From: Rhizobium sp. 16-449-1b
GTDB taxonomy: Bacteria > Pseudomonadota > Alphaproteobacteria > Rhizobiales > Rhizobiaceae
DNA: 64,000 bases
Assembly: GCF_017741935.1 (NCBI RefSeq)
Contig: NZ_JAGHMH010000013.1
Span: forward strand, 1-64,000
Direction: 5' to 3'
In this document: positions 27,400 through 36,493 of the stretch, piece after piece
Layout of the letters: each line of letters starts with the position of its first letter
Position numbering within the stretch: the stretch's first letter is position 1
The notes under the pieces: generated by a model
Database searches by the model: none
What the model saw: only the letters and a program-made list of their open reading frames with translations
What the model was told of the DNA's origin: nothing
Made by a program: the position numbers and the translations under genes

Positions 27400-28353
27400 A
27401 TGAACACGACCGAAAAAGTCATCCGCGAGCAGTTTCCCTTCTGGGAGAAGGCGCTGGGCTCAAACACCGCGATCACGCGCGACGACGTGCTCGTCTATGT
27501 TGGCTGCGGAACATCTTACTATCTCGCCATGTCGCTCGCGGCCTACGCGAACAATGCCGGCCGTCGCGCAATCGCCGTCCCCGGCGCCGAATGGCTCAAT
27601 CGCCCATCATTCTTCTGGCCGGACTGGAAGAACACGCATGTCGTCGCAATATCGCGCAGCGGCGAAACGACCGAGACAGTAGCTGCCGCCAAAATGAGCC
27701 GCGAGAACGGCGCCTTCGTCACCGCCCTGACTGTCGAGGCCGAGAGTTCGCTTGCAAAATGCAGCGACGACGTCGTTGCCTCGCCGACCCACAGCGAGGA
27801 AGGCATCGTCATGTCGGTCTCGGCCAGCCTCATGCTGCTGCTTGGCCTGCAGATGATCGGCCATAAGATCCCCGCATCGGCCGTGGCATCCGCAAAAAAG
27901 CTCGCTGATGCGCTCGACGCTTCGCTCAGCAAACAGGTTCTCGATCGCAGCCATTTCGTTTTTCTCGGCGGCGGACAGCTTTTCGGCATGGCCGCGGAAG
28001 GCGCACTGAAGCTTATGGAAATGAGCCAGGTCCTGACCCAGCCCTTCCATCCGCTTGAATATCGCCATGGCCCGATCAGCCTTGTGGACGAGAAAACCGC
28101 GGCCGTCATGCTTTACAGCACCGATCAGAAGGATGCCGAAGCCAAACTCGTCGGAGAGCTGCAGGAAAAGGGCGCTATCGTCATCGGCCTCGGCGGACCT
28201 GGCGATATCGAACTCGCTGTCGAAGCCGATCTTTCGCTCGCCGCACTCGTCATTCTCCCCGCCCTGCAGATGCTCGGTGAGCGTGTCGCGCAATCGAGAG
28301 GCATAGACACGGTATCGCCGCGACACCTGACCAAGGTTGTGACGCTGGTATGA
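27400..28353 (+). CDS. SIS-domain sugar isomerase/deaminase (AgaS/GlmS-C-like)
   Basis: 317 aa from ATG 27400 after GGAG. Two SIS domains are present, the first with VYVGCGTSYYLAMSLA and VVAISRSGETTETVAAAK, the second with FLGGGQLFGMAAEGALKLME and FHPLEYRHGPISLV. The EYRHGP segment is shared with GlmS and AgaS, where the Glu and His act on the sugar phosphate. There is no glutaminase domain, so it should be an isomerase or deaminase of an amino-sugar 6-phosphate. AgaS in proteobacterial N-acetylgalactosamine pathways converts galactosamine 6-phosphate to tagatose 6-phosphate; that is the most likely role here, next to a kinase and a GatZ/KbaZ-like protein. Confidence 0.8.
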   Translation: MNTTEKVIREQFPFWEKALGSNTAITRDDVLVYVGCGTSYYLAMSLAAYANNAGRRAIAVPGAEWLNRPSFFWPDWKNTHVVAISRSGETTETVAAAKMSRENGAFVTALTVEAESSLAKCSDDVVASPTHSEEGIVMSVSASLMLLLGLQMIGHKIPASAVASAKKLADALDASLSKQVLDRSHFVFLGGGQLFGMAAEGALKLMEMSQVLTQPFHPLEYRHGPISLVDEKTAAVMLYSTDQKDAEAKLVGELQEKGAIVIGLGGPGDIELAVEADLSLAALVILPALQMLGERVAQSRGIDTVSPRHLTKVVTLV

Positions 28354-29645
28354 GCGACGCTCTTGATCAAAATCGTGAGAGCGCGCTCTCCAAGCTTTTC
28401 GGCGCGCGCCAACAACCCTTGCCGCGCGGCATAACGTCGGTCTGCTCGGCTCATCCGCTCGTGATCGAGGCCGCCTTGCGGCGGGCGGCGCGGGAGGGCA
28501 CCGTGGTCCTCATCGAGGCCACCTGCAACCAGGTCAATCAGGAGGGCGGCTACACGGGCATGACCCCGGCAGCCTTCCGGCAGTTCATTGAGCGGATCGC
28601 CATAGAGGTCGGTTTCCCGCTGGAGAGGATCATCCTCGGCGGCGATCATCTTGGTCCCAATCCCTGGAAGAAGCTGGGTGCGGACGAAGCCATGGTTCGA
28701 GCCGAGGCAATGGTCGCGGCTTATGTCGAAGCAGGCTTCGAGAAGCTGCATCTCGACACGTCGATGGGATGCGCTGGGGAACCGGCGGCGCTCGACGACG
28801 AAGTGACTGCCGAAAGGGCGGCACGTCTGACAAGGGTCGCGGAAGATACGGCACGCCGGATCGGGCAACGGCCTCCGGTGTATATCATCGGCACGGAGGT
28901 CCCTCCTCCCGGCGGCGCGACGCATGCGATCGAGGAGCTTGAGGTCACCTCTCCCGACGCCGCCCTGAAGACGCTCGCCATCCACACATCGGCTTTCGAG
29001 AAGGCTGGCGCCGGAGCGGCCATGGACCGCGTGATCGGGATCGTCGTCCAGCCGGGCGTCGAGTTCGGAAATGCGAATGTCGTCCTTTACAAGCCAGACC
29101 GCGCCCAGGGATTGGCATCGTCGCTTTCCCGAATGCCGAGACTCCTCTTCGAGGCCCACTCGACGGACTATCAGACCGTTGCCGAGCTTTCGGCTCTTGT
29201 CGATGGCGGTTTCGCCATCCTGAAAGTCGGTCCCGGCTTGACCTTCGCACTGCGCGAGGCGCTTTACGGGCTTGATGCCATCAGGCAGGTACTCGCTGGC
29301 GGGTCGGATAGCCTCCATGCCGAGATGGACGCGATCATGTTGAGCCAGCCGCAGCATTGGGCGGGTCACTACACAGGGTCTGCCAAGGAAATGCGGCTGC
29401 AGCGCCACTTCAGCTACAGCGACCGTATCCGCTACTATTGGCCCGACAGGCAGGCTGCTGGCGCGGTGGAAGCCTTGATGGCAGCGCTTCCCGATCCGAT
29501 CCCGGAAACGCTGATCAGCCAGTATCTCGCTCGTGTTTATCCTGACGTCGTGACAGGACGCGTGGCGCCACGAGCTCGCGATCTTTGCCTCGCCGCAATC
29601 GATGCGGCGCTCGCGCCCTATTCCACGGCCACGGCCAGCCAGTAA
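28350..29645 (+). CDS. GatZ/KbaZ-like tagatose-bisphosphate aldolase subunit or kinase
   Basis: 431 aa, the usual length of this family. Signatures include GITSVCSAHPLVIEAALR, LIEATCNQVNQEGGYTGMTP, IILGGDHLGPNPWK and the C-terminal LISQYLARVYP. In enteric bacteria GatZ/KbaZ supports the catalytic GatY/KbaY aldolase; in Shewanella-type GalNAc pathways the homologue AgaZ was assigned as a tagatose 6-phosphate kinase. No GatY-like gene is in the operon, which favours an autonomous role or a partner encoded elsewhere. The start overlaps the SIS gene stop (ATGA). Confidence 0.85.
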   Translation: MSDALDQNRESALSKLFGARQQPLPRGITSVCSAHPLVIEAALRRAAREGTVVLIEATCNQVNQEGGYTGMTPAAFRQFIERIAIEVGFPLERIILGGDHLGPNPWKKLGADEAMVRAEAMVAAYVEAGFEKLHLDTSMGCAGEPAALDDEVTAERAARLTRVAEDTARRIGQRPPVYIIGTEVPPPGGATHAIEELEVTSPDAALKTLAIHTSAFEKAGAGAAMDRVIGIVVQPGVEFGNANVVLYKPDRAQGLASSLSRMPRLLFEAHSTDYQTVAELSALVDGGFAILKVGPGLTFALREALYGLDAIRQVLAGGSDSLHAEMDAIMLSQPQHWAGHYTGSAKEMRLQRHFSYSDRIRYYWPDRQAAGAVEALMAALPDPIPETLISQYLARVYPDVVTGRVAPRARDLCLAAIDAALAPYSTATASQ

Positions 29646-29713
29646 ATTTCAAGTGGTGCGGGAGGCTGCCGGTACGGCGGCCGCACGTCACACAGTTTCA
29701 GTCGGAGAGAATT

Positions 29714-30781
29714 ATGGCGTCAGTCAGCGTCGCGAATGCCCGCAAGAACTACGGTCACCTGGAAATTCTTCATGGGGTCGATATCGACATCCAGGACGGC
29801 GAGTTCGTCATTCTTGTCGGTCCCTCGGGCTGCGGCAAATCCACCCTCCTGCGGATGATCGCAGGCCTGGAGGAGATTTCCGGCGGACGCATCTCGATCG
29901 GCGGGCGTGTCGTCAACGACGTCGCACCGAAGGAGCGCGACATCGCGATGGTGTTCCAGTCCTATGCTCTTTATCCGCATATGACGGTGGAGGCCAACAT
30001 GGGCTTTTCCCTGAGGTTGGCGAAGGCACCGAAAGAAGAGATCAAGGCACGCGTACGTGAAGCAGCTCAGATTCTCGGGCTCGAAAAACTGCTCGACCGC
30101 CATCCACGAAACCTGTCCGGCGGCCAGCGCCAACGCGTCGCCATGGGGCGCGCTATCGTTCGCCAGCCGCAGGTCTTCCTGTTTGACGAGCCACTGTCCA
30201 ACCTGGATGCCAAGCTGCGCGTCCAGATGCGCTCGGAAATCAAGCAGCTGCACCAGCGCCTGAAAACCACCACCATCTACGTTACGCACGACCAGATCGA
30301 AGCGATGACCATGGCAGACAAGATCGTCGTCATGCGCGACGGTCATGTCGAGCAGATCGGATCGCCGCTCGATCTCTACGACAGCCCGGCCAACCTCTTC
30401 GTCGCCGGCTTCATCGGTTCGCCGGGGATGAATTTCATCAAAGGCCAGATCGGTGCCGAAGGTCCAGTCGAGTTTATCGCGAATGGAGGCGCGAGGCTGC
30501 CCATCCCCGCCGATGTTCCAGTCACTCGCGGCCAGCAGGTCATCTATGGCATCCGCCCGGAACATCTGACGATCAACCAGGGTGGCGCGCAGGCTAACGT
30601 AACCTTGATCGAACCAACCGGCGCTGAAACGCAGATCACGACCGGCCTTGGCGACGTGCAGATCGTGGCAACCGTCCGAGACCGTCTTGCGCTGCACGCT
30701 GGCGACTCGATATCAATCGCGCCAGACCTGACCAAAGTGCAACTCTTCGATGCAGTTACTGAGAAGGCGTTGAGAGTGTGA
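29714..30781 (+). CDS. ABC sugar importer ATPase (UgpC/MalK type)
   Basis: 355 aa from ATG 29714 after GGAGAG. The nucleotide-binding domain shows Walker A GPSGCGKST (about residues 37-45), the Q-loop in MVFQSYALYPHMTV, signature NLSGGQRQR (about 134-142), Walker B VFLFDEPLSNLD and the H-loop in YVTHDQIEAM. A C-terminal regulatory TOBE domain follows (YGIRPEHLTI). It supplies energy for the two permeases encoded upstream. It ends the sugar operon; 154 non-coding bases follow. Confidence 0.92.
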   Translation: MASVSVANARKNYGHLEILHGVDIDIQDGEFVILVGPSGCGKSTLLRMIAGLEEISGGRISIGGRVVNDVAPKERDIAMVFQSYALYPHMTVEANMGFSLRLAKAPKEEIKARVREAAQILGLEKLLDRHPRNLSGGQRQRVAMGRAIVRQPQVFLFDEPLSNLDAKLRVQMRSEIKQLHQRLKTTTIYVTHDQIEAMTMADKIVVMRDGHVEQIGSPLDLYDSPANLFVAGFIGSPGMNFIKGQIGAEGPVEFIANGGARLPIPADVPVTRGQQVIYGIRPEHLTINQGGAQANVTLIEPTGAETQITTGLGDVQIVATVRDRLALHAGDSISIAPDLTKVQLFDAVTEKALRV

Positions 30782-30935
30782 TGGGACCGACTGATTGTGA
30801 CCAGCGATAAGCCGTTGTAGCGGCGGTTGACGCTAGCGCAACAAGCGCCCCCTCATCGTCGATCCGTGCGAGACCTTTGGATTTTGACAAAGTTTGCCAA
30901 TATCAGTAATTTAGATCGGACGACGGAGGCTAGCT

Positions 30936-31178
30936 ATGGCGACGATGAATGTTTCTCTCCCTGACCCGATGAAGGACTGGGTCGAGGCGCAAACCAAAAC
31001 TGGGCGATACTCCAATGCCAGCGACTACGTGCGGGATCTGATCAGGCGGGACCAGTCCCGCAATGACAAGATTGCCGCCATGCAGCGCTTCGTCGACGAC
31101 GGGCTTGAAAGTGGCGTCGGTACTCGATCCAAAGACCAACTCTTTGTCGAAGCTATGGCTCGCGCCAGCAACTCATGA
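30936..31178 (+). CDS. ParD-type antitoxin
   Basis: 80 aa. The N-terminus is a ribbon-helix-helix domain (MNVSLPDPMKDWVEAQTKTG, then YSNASDYVRDLIRRDQ) typical of ParD antitoxins that bind their own promoter. The C-terminus would bind the toxin. GGAGG precedes the ATG. The stop overlaps the toxin start (ATGA), the classic arrangement. It protects the cell from the ParE-like toxin and stabilises the element. Confidence 0.9.
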   Translation: MATMNVSLPDPMKDWVEAQTKTGRYSNASDYVRDLIRRDQSRNDKIAAMQRFVDDGLESGVGTRSKDQLFVEAMARASNS

Positions 31179-31468
31179 GTTTCGAGCTCTCAGTCGAGGC
31201 AGAAGAAGACATTATTGGAATCGCGGAGCAAGGCGTTCGCTTGTTCGGGGTCGCACAGGCGCGGCGTTATCACGATGATCTCTACAGTCTATTGGATCTG
31301 ATCGCAGGCAATCCGCTTATCGCTCGCGAAAGAGACGAAATCCATCCACCGGTTAGAGTTCATCCTTTCAAGGCTCATCTCGTCGTTTATCGGATCGAGG
31401 ACGACGAATCGATTCTGATTATCCGAATTCGACACGGTCACGAAGATTGGGCAAACGATGCATTCTAG
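31175..31468 (+). CDS. ParE-type toxin
   Basis: 97 aa of the RelE/ParE superfamily: FELSVEAEEDIIGIAEQGVR at the N-terminus, VRVHPFKAHLVVYRIEDDES in the centre and IRIRHGHEDWAN at the end. ParE toxins inhibit DNA gyrase. The length and fold are complete, so the pair should be active. It is coupled to the antitoxin by a four-base overlap. Confidence 0.9.
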   Translation: MSFELSVEAEEDIIGIAEQGVRLFGVAQARRYHDDLYSLLDLIAGNPLIARERDEIHPPVRVHPFKAHLVVYRIEDDESILIIRIRHGHEDWANDAF

Positions 31469-31824
31469 CGGAGCGTCTGTAGGTCCTTGTGCCGTGTCAG
31501 ACTTACCCGGCGTTTAAAAGAAAGAGCCAATGACTTTGGCCATAGGCACCGTGAAGTGACTATCCAACCTTGGCTACGCAGACATGCCTCTCGCCAGTCG
31601 GCGCCTTACTTGAAACCCTCTTCGAGCTGACACCAGATTGCAAGCAAGGGCTGAGGTGTATCGCGAGTGGGAGGGATGGCGGACACTTTAGCGTTTACAC
31701 TTCGCGAAGTCGAGGTGGCCTGGTAGCACGCACAAAGCCAGCGTATATATCAGCCTTATATTGTTGATATGATTTGTGTTGCTGTGCTGAGCCGCTCATC
31801 CTTCCTCTTTAGGGAGGCAGGCAA
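31469..31824. other. Intergenic region before the oxoamine synthase operon
   Basis: 356 bases, no gene. The right end is AT-rich, and ATATCA (31747-31752) with TGATAT (31765-31770) forms an inverted repeat about 55 bases before the next start, which could be part of a promoter or operator. The GTTGCAAC palindrome found at 40.7 and 41.4 kb is not present here. Confidence 0.5.
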
Positions 31825-33090
31825 ATGCAGAAAAGTCACGCGCGAAACGCAGCGTCGCGACCACTTCGAAACACCCAGCGGATGATCGAGCGTGCGGAGC
31901 CGACCTTCGCGGCTGCCTATCGTGCCGGGGTCATGGGGCTAAGCGCCAAATCGACGGAACGGCGCCTCGTCAGAGTCTCCGAGCAAGATCAGGCGCCGCG
32001 CGAGGTCGTCGACTTCGTTCGGTGCTCCTATCTCGGTCTCGACAATCATCCTTCCATCATTTCAGGTGCGATCGAGGCCGTTGCCGACTATGGATCCCTT
32101 CATTGGTCCTGTGCCCGTACGCGTTTGAATTTCAAGTTGCTCGCTGATCTTGAGGAGAACCTCTCCGACCTCTTCCGGGCCCACGTCATCACCTTCTCGA
32201 CCGTGCTTGCGGCCAATTTGAGTGCGCTTCCGATCCTGGCTTCGGGGCATCTGACCGATGGAAACAAGCCGCTCATCGTGTTCGACCGCCTTGCGCATGC
32301 GACGTTGGCTGCTCACAAGCCCCTTGTTGCAGCCGAAACCAAAATCCTCACCATCGACCATAACGACGTCGAAAGGTTAGAAGAGATTTGCAAGGCAAAT
32401 CCGTTGGTCGCATTCGTGTGCGATGGGCTGTATTCCATGGGCGGAGCAGCGCCCGTCGAGGAACTCGTACGGCTCCAGCGTCAGTATGGCTTGTTCCTCT
32501 ACATCGACGACGCTCACGGAGTATCGCTGTTTGGGCGCTCCGGTGAGGGCTATGCTCGTTCGATCATTGGGGACGAGTTTGGCGAACGCACCATCATCGC
32601 CGCGTCCCTAGGCAAGGGCTTCGGTGCCTCCGGTGCGCTTTTGATGCTCGGATCGCAACGGCAGGAAGATCTGTTTCGGCGTTTCGCGCTGGCGTTCGCA
32701 TTCTCCGTACCGGTCAACCTCGCCGGCGTCGGTGGTGCGATCGCCTCTGCAAATCTTCATCGCACCCCGGAACTCGCCGATCGCCAAATGGCATTGAAAG
32801 AACGCATAGAGCAGTTCGACGCCGCAGTTTCGACGAAGCAAGCCGGCCTTCCGTTCCCGATCCGGACAATCACACTGGGAGACGAACATATGGCGATCAG
32901 GTCTGCGCGCCGCCTGCTCGATCGTGGTTTTTACACCTCGGCCATCTTCTTCCCTACGGTCGCCACCGGTCGCGCGGGACTGCGGGTTTGTCCAACTGCC
33001 AGTCATATCCCTGAAGAGGTCAATCGGCTCGGTGTAGAGCTGAACGAAATCCTGGCCTCCGGCGCCGACGGTCAGGAGGTTCAAAGATGA
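31825..33090 (+). CDS. PLP-dependent alpha-oxoamine synthase
   Basis: 421 aa, fold type I. The family condenses an amino acid with an acyl-CoA and releases CO2 (BioF, KBL, SPT, HemA, CqsA). Seen here are YLGLDNHPSI near residue 70, LYIDDAHGVSLFGRSGEG with the PLP-binding Asp and His (about residues 228-245), and the Schiff-base lysine in AASLGKGFGASG (Lys near 264). A 40-residue N-terminal extension precedes the core. There is no biotin, haem or threonine gene near, and the operon continues with an aminotransferase and an acyltransferase, so this looks like a specialised pathway rather than a housekeeping enzyme. GGAGG precedes the ATG. Confidence 0.85.
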   Translation: MQKSHARNAASRPLRNTQRMIERAEPTFAAAYRAGVMGLSAKSTERRLVRVSEQDQAPREVVDFVRCSYLGLDNHPSIISGAIEAVADYGSLHWSCARTRLNFKLLADLEENLSDLFRAHVITFSTVLAANLSALPILASGHLTDGNKPLIVFDRLAHATLAAHKPLVAAETKILTIDHNDVERLEEICKANPLVAFVCDGLYSMGGAAPVEELVRLQRQYGLFLYIDDAHGVSLFGRSGEGYARSIIGDEFGERTIIAASLGKGFGASGALLMLGSQRQEDLFRRFALAFAFSVPVNLAGVGGAIASANLHRTPELADRQMALKERIEQFDAAVSTKQAGLPFPIRTITLGDEHMAIRSARRLLDRGFYTSAIFFPTVATGRAGLRVCPTASHIPEEVNRLGVELNEILASGADGQEVQR

Positions 33091-34415
33091 GGGTCGTGGA
33101 GATTTCGTCTGCGATGAGTAATCGCGCGCGCTGGGTGATGCCGATGGGGAACACCCGCAGTTCGGCATTCACGGCGCCGCATCCGATCTATTTGGCATCG
33201 GGTGATGGTGCACACGTCACCGATGTAGACGGCAATCGCTATTTGGATTTCCAGAACAACTTTACGGCCCTCATTCATGGCCATGGGCATAGCTCCGTCA
33301 GCGAGGCTTTATGCCGTCAGGTACCAATTGGACTGAGCTTCGCGAATCCGACGAAAACGGAGATCGACCTTGCGGAACTCCTTTGCGGCCGTGTTTCGCA
33401 TTTCGAGCACCTGCGGTTCACGAACACCGGATCGGAAGCTGTGATGATGGCCATCAAGGCTGCTCGCGCGCTGACCGGCAGGACGCTCATCGCAAAGTGT
33501 GAAGGCGCCTACCACGGTTGTTACGATCCAATCGAGGTCAACGTTTCGGCGCCTCCGATCGACTGGGAAGATGATCGGCGTGCGACCCTTCAGCATGACG
33601 GGTTGCCCACGACCGTTCGCGACCAGACCATCCCGATAGCGTTCAACGATATCGAAAAGACCGAACGCGCTCTTTCCGCTTATGGTTCGGAGATCTCAGC
33701 GATCGTGGTCGATCCCCTTCCCTCACGAGCGGGCCTGATTTGCGTCTCGCCGGACTACCTTGCCTTTCTCCGGCGATGGACGTCGGCTCACGCGGCGCTG
33801 CTGATTTCGGACGAGGTCCTGAGCTTCAGACTTGCGTATGCTGGCGCGTTGGGTGACGGGCCGATCCGTCCGGATATTACCGCCTTCGGCAAGATTATCG
33901 GCGGTGGTCTTCCGATCGGTGCGGTCGCCGGTTCCGCAGATGTCATGCGCGTGTTTGCGCCCTCGAGTGATCGACCACACGTCGCACACTCGGGCACCTT
34001 CACGGCCAATCCGATGAGCATGGTTGCCGGACACGCGGCCATGTCGGCGATGACAGAGAACGAGTTCACGCGCCTGAACGAGCTCGGCGCCGATGCACGA
34101 TCAGCCCTCAGGGGCGCGCTGCAAAGCGTCGGCGTTACAGGCGCCGTGACGGGCGCTGGATCGCTATTTCGAATTTTCCTCGGCGTCGCAGAGGTCTCAG
34201 GCTATGCCGACGTTTTCCGGGCCGGATCGGCGTCGGCACTCGGTGCGCTCGTCCGCGCCATGCAGGATCGAGGGGTCATGATTTCGCAGGTCGGCCTCGG
34301 CGCAGTTTCGACGCCGATGAGGCCTGATGACATCAACAGATTGGCCGCCGTCTTCGAGGAGGCCCTGCGAACAGTCTCTGTTTCAGGTCGCTTGGCACCG
34401 GATACCACACCATGA
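33087..34415 (+). CDS. Class III aminotransferase, glutamate-1-semialdehyde mutase type (copy 1)
   Basis: 442 aa. Features of the GSA aminomutase branch: GAHVTDVDGNRYLDFQNNFT, FTNTGSEAVMMAIKAARALT (PLP phosphate), CEGAYHGCYD, ISDEVLSF (Asp for the pyridine nitrogen) and the lysine in AFGKIIGGGLPIGAVAG (Lys near 269). True HemL makes aminolevulinate, but alphaproteobacteria use HemA, so another amino shift is likely. The start ATG overlaps the upstream stop (ATGA); ATG 33114 is an alternative. It is a clear paralogue of the protein encoded at 41524. Confidence 0.85.
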   Translation: MRVVEISSAMSNRARWVMPMGNTRSSAFTAPHPIYLASGDGAHVTDVDGNRYLDFQNNFTALIHGHGHSSVSEALCRQVPIGLSFANPTKTEIDLAELLCGRVSHFEHLRFTNTGSEAVMMAIKAARALTGRTLIAKCEGAYHGCYDPIEVNVSAPPIDWEDDRRATLQHDGLPTTVRDQTIPIAFNDIEKTERALSAYGSEISAIVVDPLPSRAGLICVSPDYLAFLRRWTSAHAALLISDEVLSFRLAYAGALGDGPIRPDITAFGKIIGGGLPIGAVAGSADVMRVFAPSSDRPHVAHSGTFTANPMSMVAGHAAMSAMTENEFTRLNELGADARSALRGALQSVGVTGAVTGAGSLFRIFLGVAEVSGYADVFRAGSASALGALVRAMQDRGVMISQVGLGAVSTPMRPDDINRLAAVFEEALRTVSVSGRLAPDTTP

Positions 34416-34936
34416 ACCTCGAAACCGAACGTCTCTTCATGCGACCGGTGACCGCGCGCGATGCCGAACCCCTTCACCGCCTGCATATGGATCCGCTTGT
34501 CGTCGAGCTCATAATGCAGGGGAAGCCGCTGACCCGCGAGGAATCCGATGCTCGCCTAAGGCTTTATCTCGATGAGTGGGACCGCTTCGCATATGGCTTC
34601 TGGATGGTCTACCTCAGGCAAGAGAGCGGCGATCTGAGCTTTGTCGGGCGTGCGGGGCTCCGTCGGTATGACGAAAACGATGTCGAGGTCGGCGTCTGTC
34701 TGTTCGGTGCCTTCTCCGGTCAAGGCATTGCCGGAGAAGGCCTGGGTGCGGCGATCGAATTCGCCTTCCGACGCCTGCCTGTTGCACGTCTCGTTTCGGT
34801 GGTTCGGCCAACGAATATCCGTTCCCAACGAGCGATGGAAAAATTGGGTTTCACCTTCGTCGGCGTGACCAAGCATCTGGGCACCACATTCCGCTATTAC
34901 GAACTAAAGCGCCCGGCGCCTCCCGCGTTCCTATAG
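34412..34936 (+). CDS. GNAT N-acetyltransferase (RimJ/RimL type)
   Basis: 174 aa of the Acetyltransf_3 type: begins MNLETERLFMRPVTARDAEP, with the acetyl-CoA motif A segment GVCLFGAFSGQGIAGEGLGA (about residues 90-109) and the closing VRPTNIRSQRAMEKLGF (about 130-146). It would acylate an amine with acetyl-CoA. The start overlaps the aminotransferase stop (ATGA), so the product of the two upstream enzymes is a plausible substrate. The stop abuts the convergent MlrC-type gene (CTATAG). Confidence 0.85.
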   Translation: MNLETERLFMRPVTARDAEPLHRLHMDPLVVELIMQGKPLTREESDARLRLYLDEWDRFAYGFWMVYLRQESGDLSFVGRAGLRRYDENDVEVGVCLFGAFSGQGIAGEGLGAAIEFAFRRLPVARLVSVVRPTNIRSQRAMEKLGFTFVGVTKHLGTTFRYYELKRPAPPAFL

Positions 34937-36466
34937 TGGCAGCGCGGCCCGAAACCCCTGTCCTGGAGATCTGCCGCCGAAAATCTTGGTGCGGACAGTT
35001 GACCCATCAACCTCATGCTCCGGCCAGAAGCGGGACTTGTGATACGGGAAGATCCCTTTCCTGTAGTACCCAACACCAGGCGTCGAGACGAGCATCGGCG
35101 TCGCCAATCCCTCAAAATTCATGGTGAAATGGTAGCCGGACTTCACGACCACGAAGTCGAGCGACTTGAGGTCGATCCCCTGGCTTGTGAAGACCGCGGG
35201 ATCATGACTGAAGGCTGGCTTGCTGGTCAGCAATACGTAGATCCGCTCGTCGACCAGGAGGATGGCCGCCGGTCCAAGGGAGCTCGCTTCCCCGCCGTGG
35301 AATGGCCCCGCTAGCCTGTAGTTGCCGTCGCTGAGATGAGACACCCGGCCTGTTATGCTGCGCGGTGAAAAGCCCGGTGTGATCTGCCCGCCAACATCGA
35401 GCGTGATCGTTGCGCCGATCCCGGCTTCTTGTGCCCGCACGACGCTGGCAGGATCGGTTATGGTCAGAGCGCCGATGAGGTCGTCGAAGCGCTCGAGTAC
35501 AGCTGCCAGCAATATCGTGCTGTCACCTGGCGCGCCGGCCAGGATCCGGTCGCCCATGTCCGCCATCACATATGGCCTAGCACTAGGTTGCGATCTTACG
35601 GTCTCGAATGCGTCATCGATCTCTAGCAGGTCATCGGTAAATTGTTCCCGGCTCTGCCAAAACGCACGGGCCAGATCCTCGGAAAGTCCGGTTGCGAGCG
35701 ATACAGTTCCGTCGGTCATTACCGTGACAACCTGCCCGATGTCATAGTCATCAGCGTAGCGAAAGACATTGTAGATCGATATGTCGACGATCCCGGTTCC
35801 GGCGGCTGCAAGGGACCGTGCCTTGGCATGGATCGCCCCGAGTGGGCCGCTTGCTGTCTCGCCGGCGCCCGGCAAAATCATCGGAACACGGGCGCTGACG
35901 ACCACTGGCTGTAGATGCCCCTGCAGGACTTGAAGTGTCAGCTCCGCCGCGCGTTCTCCGCACTCGACGACATCAGCGTGCGGGTTTTCCTTGCAGGCGA
36001 TGCAGATGTCTGTGTTTTCCAGCATGGGGTCGGTCAGATGAGCGTGGAGATCAAGACCGACCCCAATCGGGACTTTAGGACCAACGTGCTCTCTGAGATG
36101 CGCAAGAAGGTCGCCTTCGACATCCGCGATCTGCGTGGTTGCGGCAGCACCGTGCAGGTCGAGCACGATGGCGTCAGGCTGAGCCTTGTCGATGCGCTCT
36201 AACAGTTCGTTGCGGATGTCTTCATAGAAGCGATGCTCGATTAGTCCGCTCGGTGGGCCTGAGACGGAGATCAATGGCAGGATGTCCGCGCTGGCGCCCT
36301 GCAAATGTTTGATGATGCCTCCCAGCGTTGAGCCGGCGCACTCAAACACCGCGCTATCGCGTTGGATTTCAAACTGGTCGATGGTTGCGGGCTGCGGGTT
36401 CAGGCGATTGGATTCGTGATAGAGGCGGCCGACGGCAATCCGTAGCCTTTTGGTGGGCACGTTCAT
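34931..36466 (-). CDS. M81-family peptidase, MlrC type
   Basis: 511 aa, normal length. MlrC-type proteins are zinc enzymes named after the last step of microcystin degradation, which cleaves a linear tetrapeptide; most homologues have unknown substrates. Seen here are RIAVGRLYHESNRLNP at the start (His and Glu of the metal site), DAIVLDLHGAA (about residues 95-105), GVGLDLHAHLTDPML and YVMADMGDRILAGAPGD. There is no signal peptide. It is the last gene of the operon that begins with the importer ATPase, 27 bases after the binding-protein gene, so it probably cleaves the imported compound. Confidence 0.88.
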   Translation of the reverse strand: MNVPTKRLRIAVGRLYHESNRLNPQPATIDQFEIQRDSAVFECAGSTLGGIIKHLQGASADILPLISVSGPPSGLIEHRFYEDIRNELLERIDKAQPDAIVLDLHGAAATTQIADVEGDLLAHLREHVGPKVPIGVGLDLHAHLTDPMLENTDICIACKENPHADVVECGERAAELTLQVLQGHLQPVVVSARVPMILPGAGETASGPLGAIHAKARSLAAAGTGIVDISIYNVFRYADDYDIGQVVTVMTDGTVSLATGLSEDLARAFWQSREQFTDDLLEIDDAFETVRSQPSARPYVMADMGDRILAGAPGDSTILLAAVLERFDDLIGALTITDPASVVRAQEAGIGATITLDVGGQITPGFSPRSITGRVSHLSDGNYRLAGPFHGGEASSLGPAAILLVDERIYVLLTSKPAFSHDPAVFTSQGIDLKSLDFVVVKSGYHFTMNFEGLATPMLVSTPGVGYYRKGIFPYHKSRFWPEHEVDGSTVRTKIFGGRSPGQGFRAALPL

Positions 36467-36493
36467 GGTACCGGTTTCCTTGGTTGCTAGGGG

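Noticed and set aside
28125..29408. Minus-strand frame of 427 aa opposite the GatZ-like gene
   Set aside because: Antisense shadow without recognisable motif or ribosome site.
31825..33090. Naming the oxoamine synthase bioF or kbl
   Set aside because: No biotin or threonine genes are adjacent and the sequence has an N-terminal extension; the substrate cannot be read from the motifs.
33087..34415. Naming the GSA-type aminotransferase hemL
   Set aside because: Alphaproteobacteria make aminolevulinate with HemA (ALA synthase), and the operon context is not haem synthesis.
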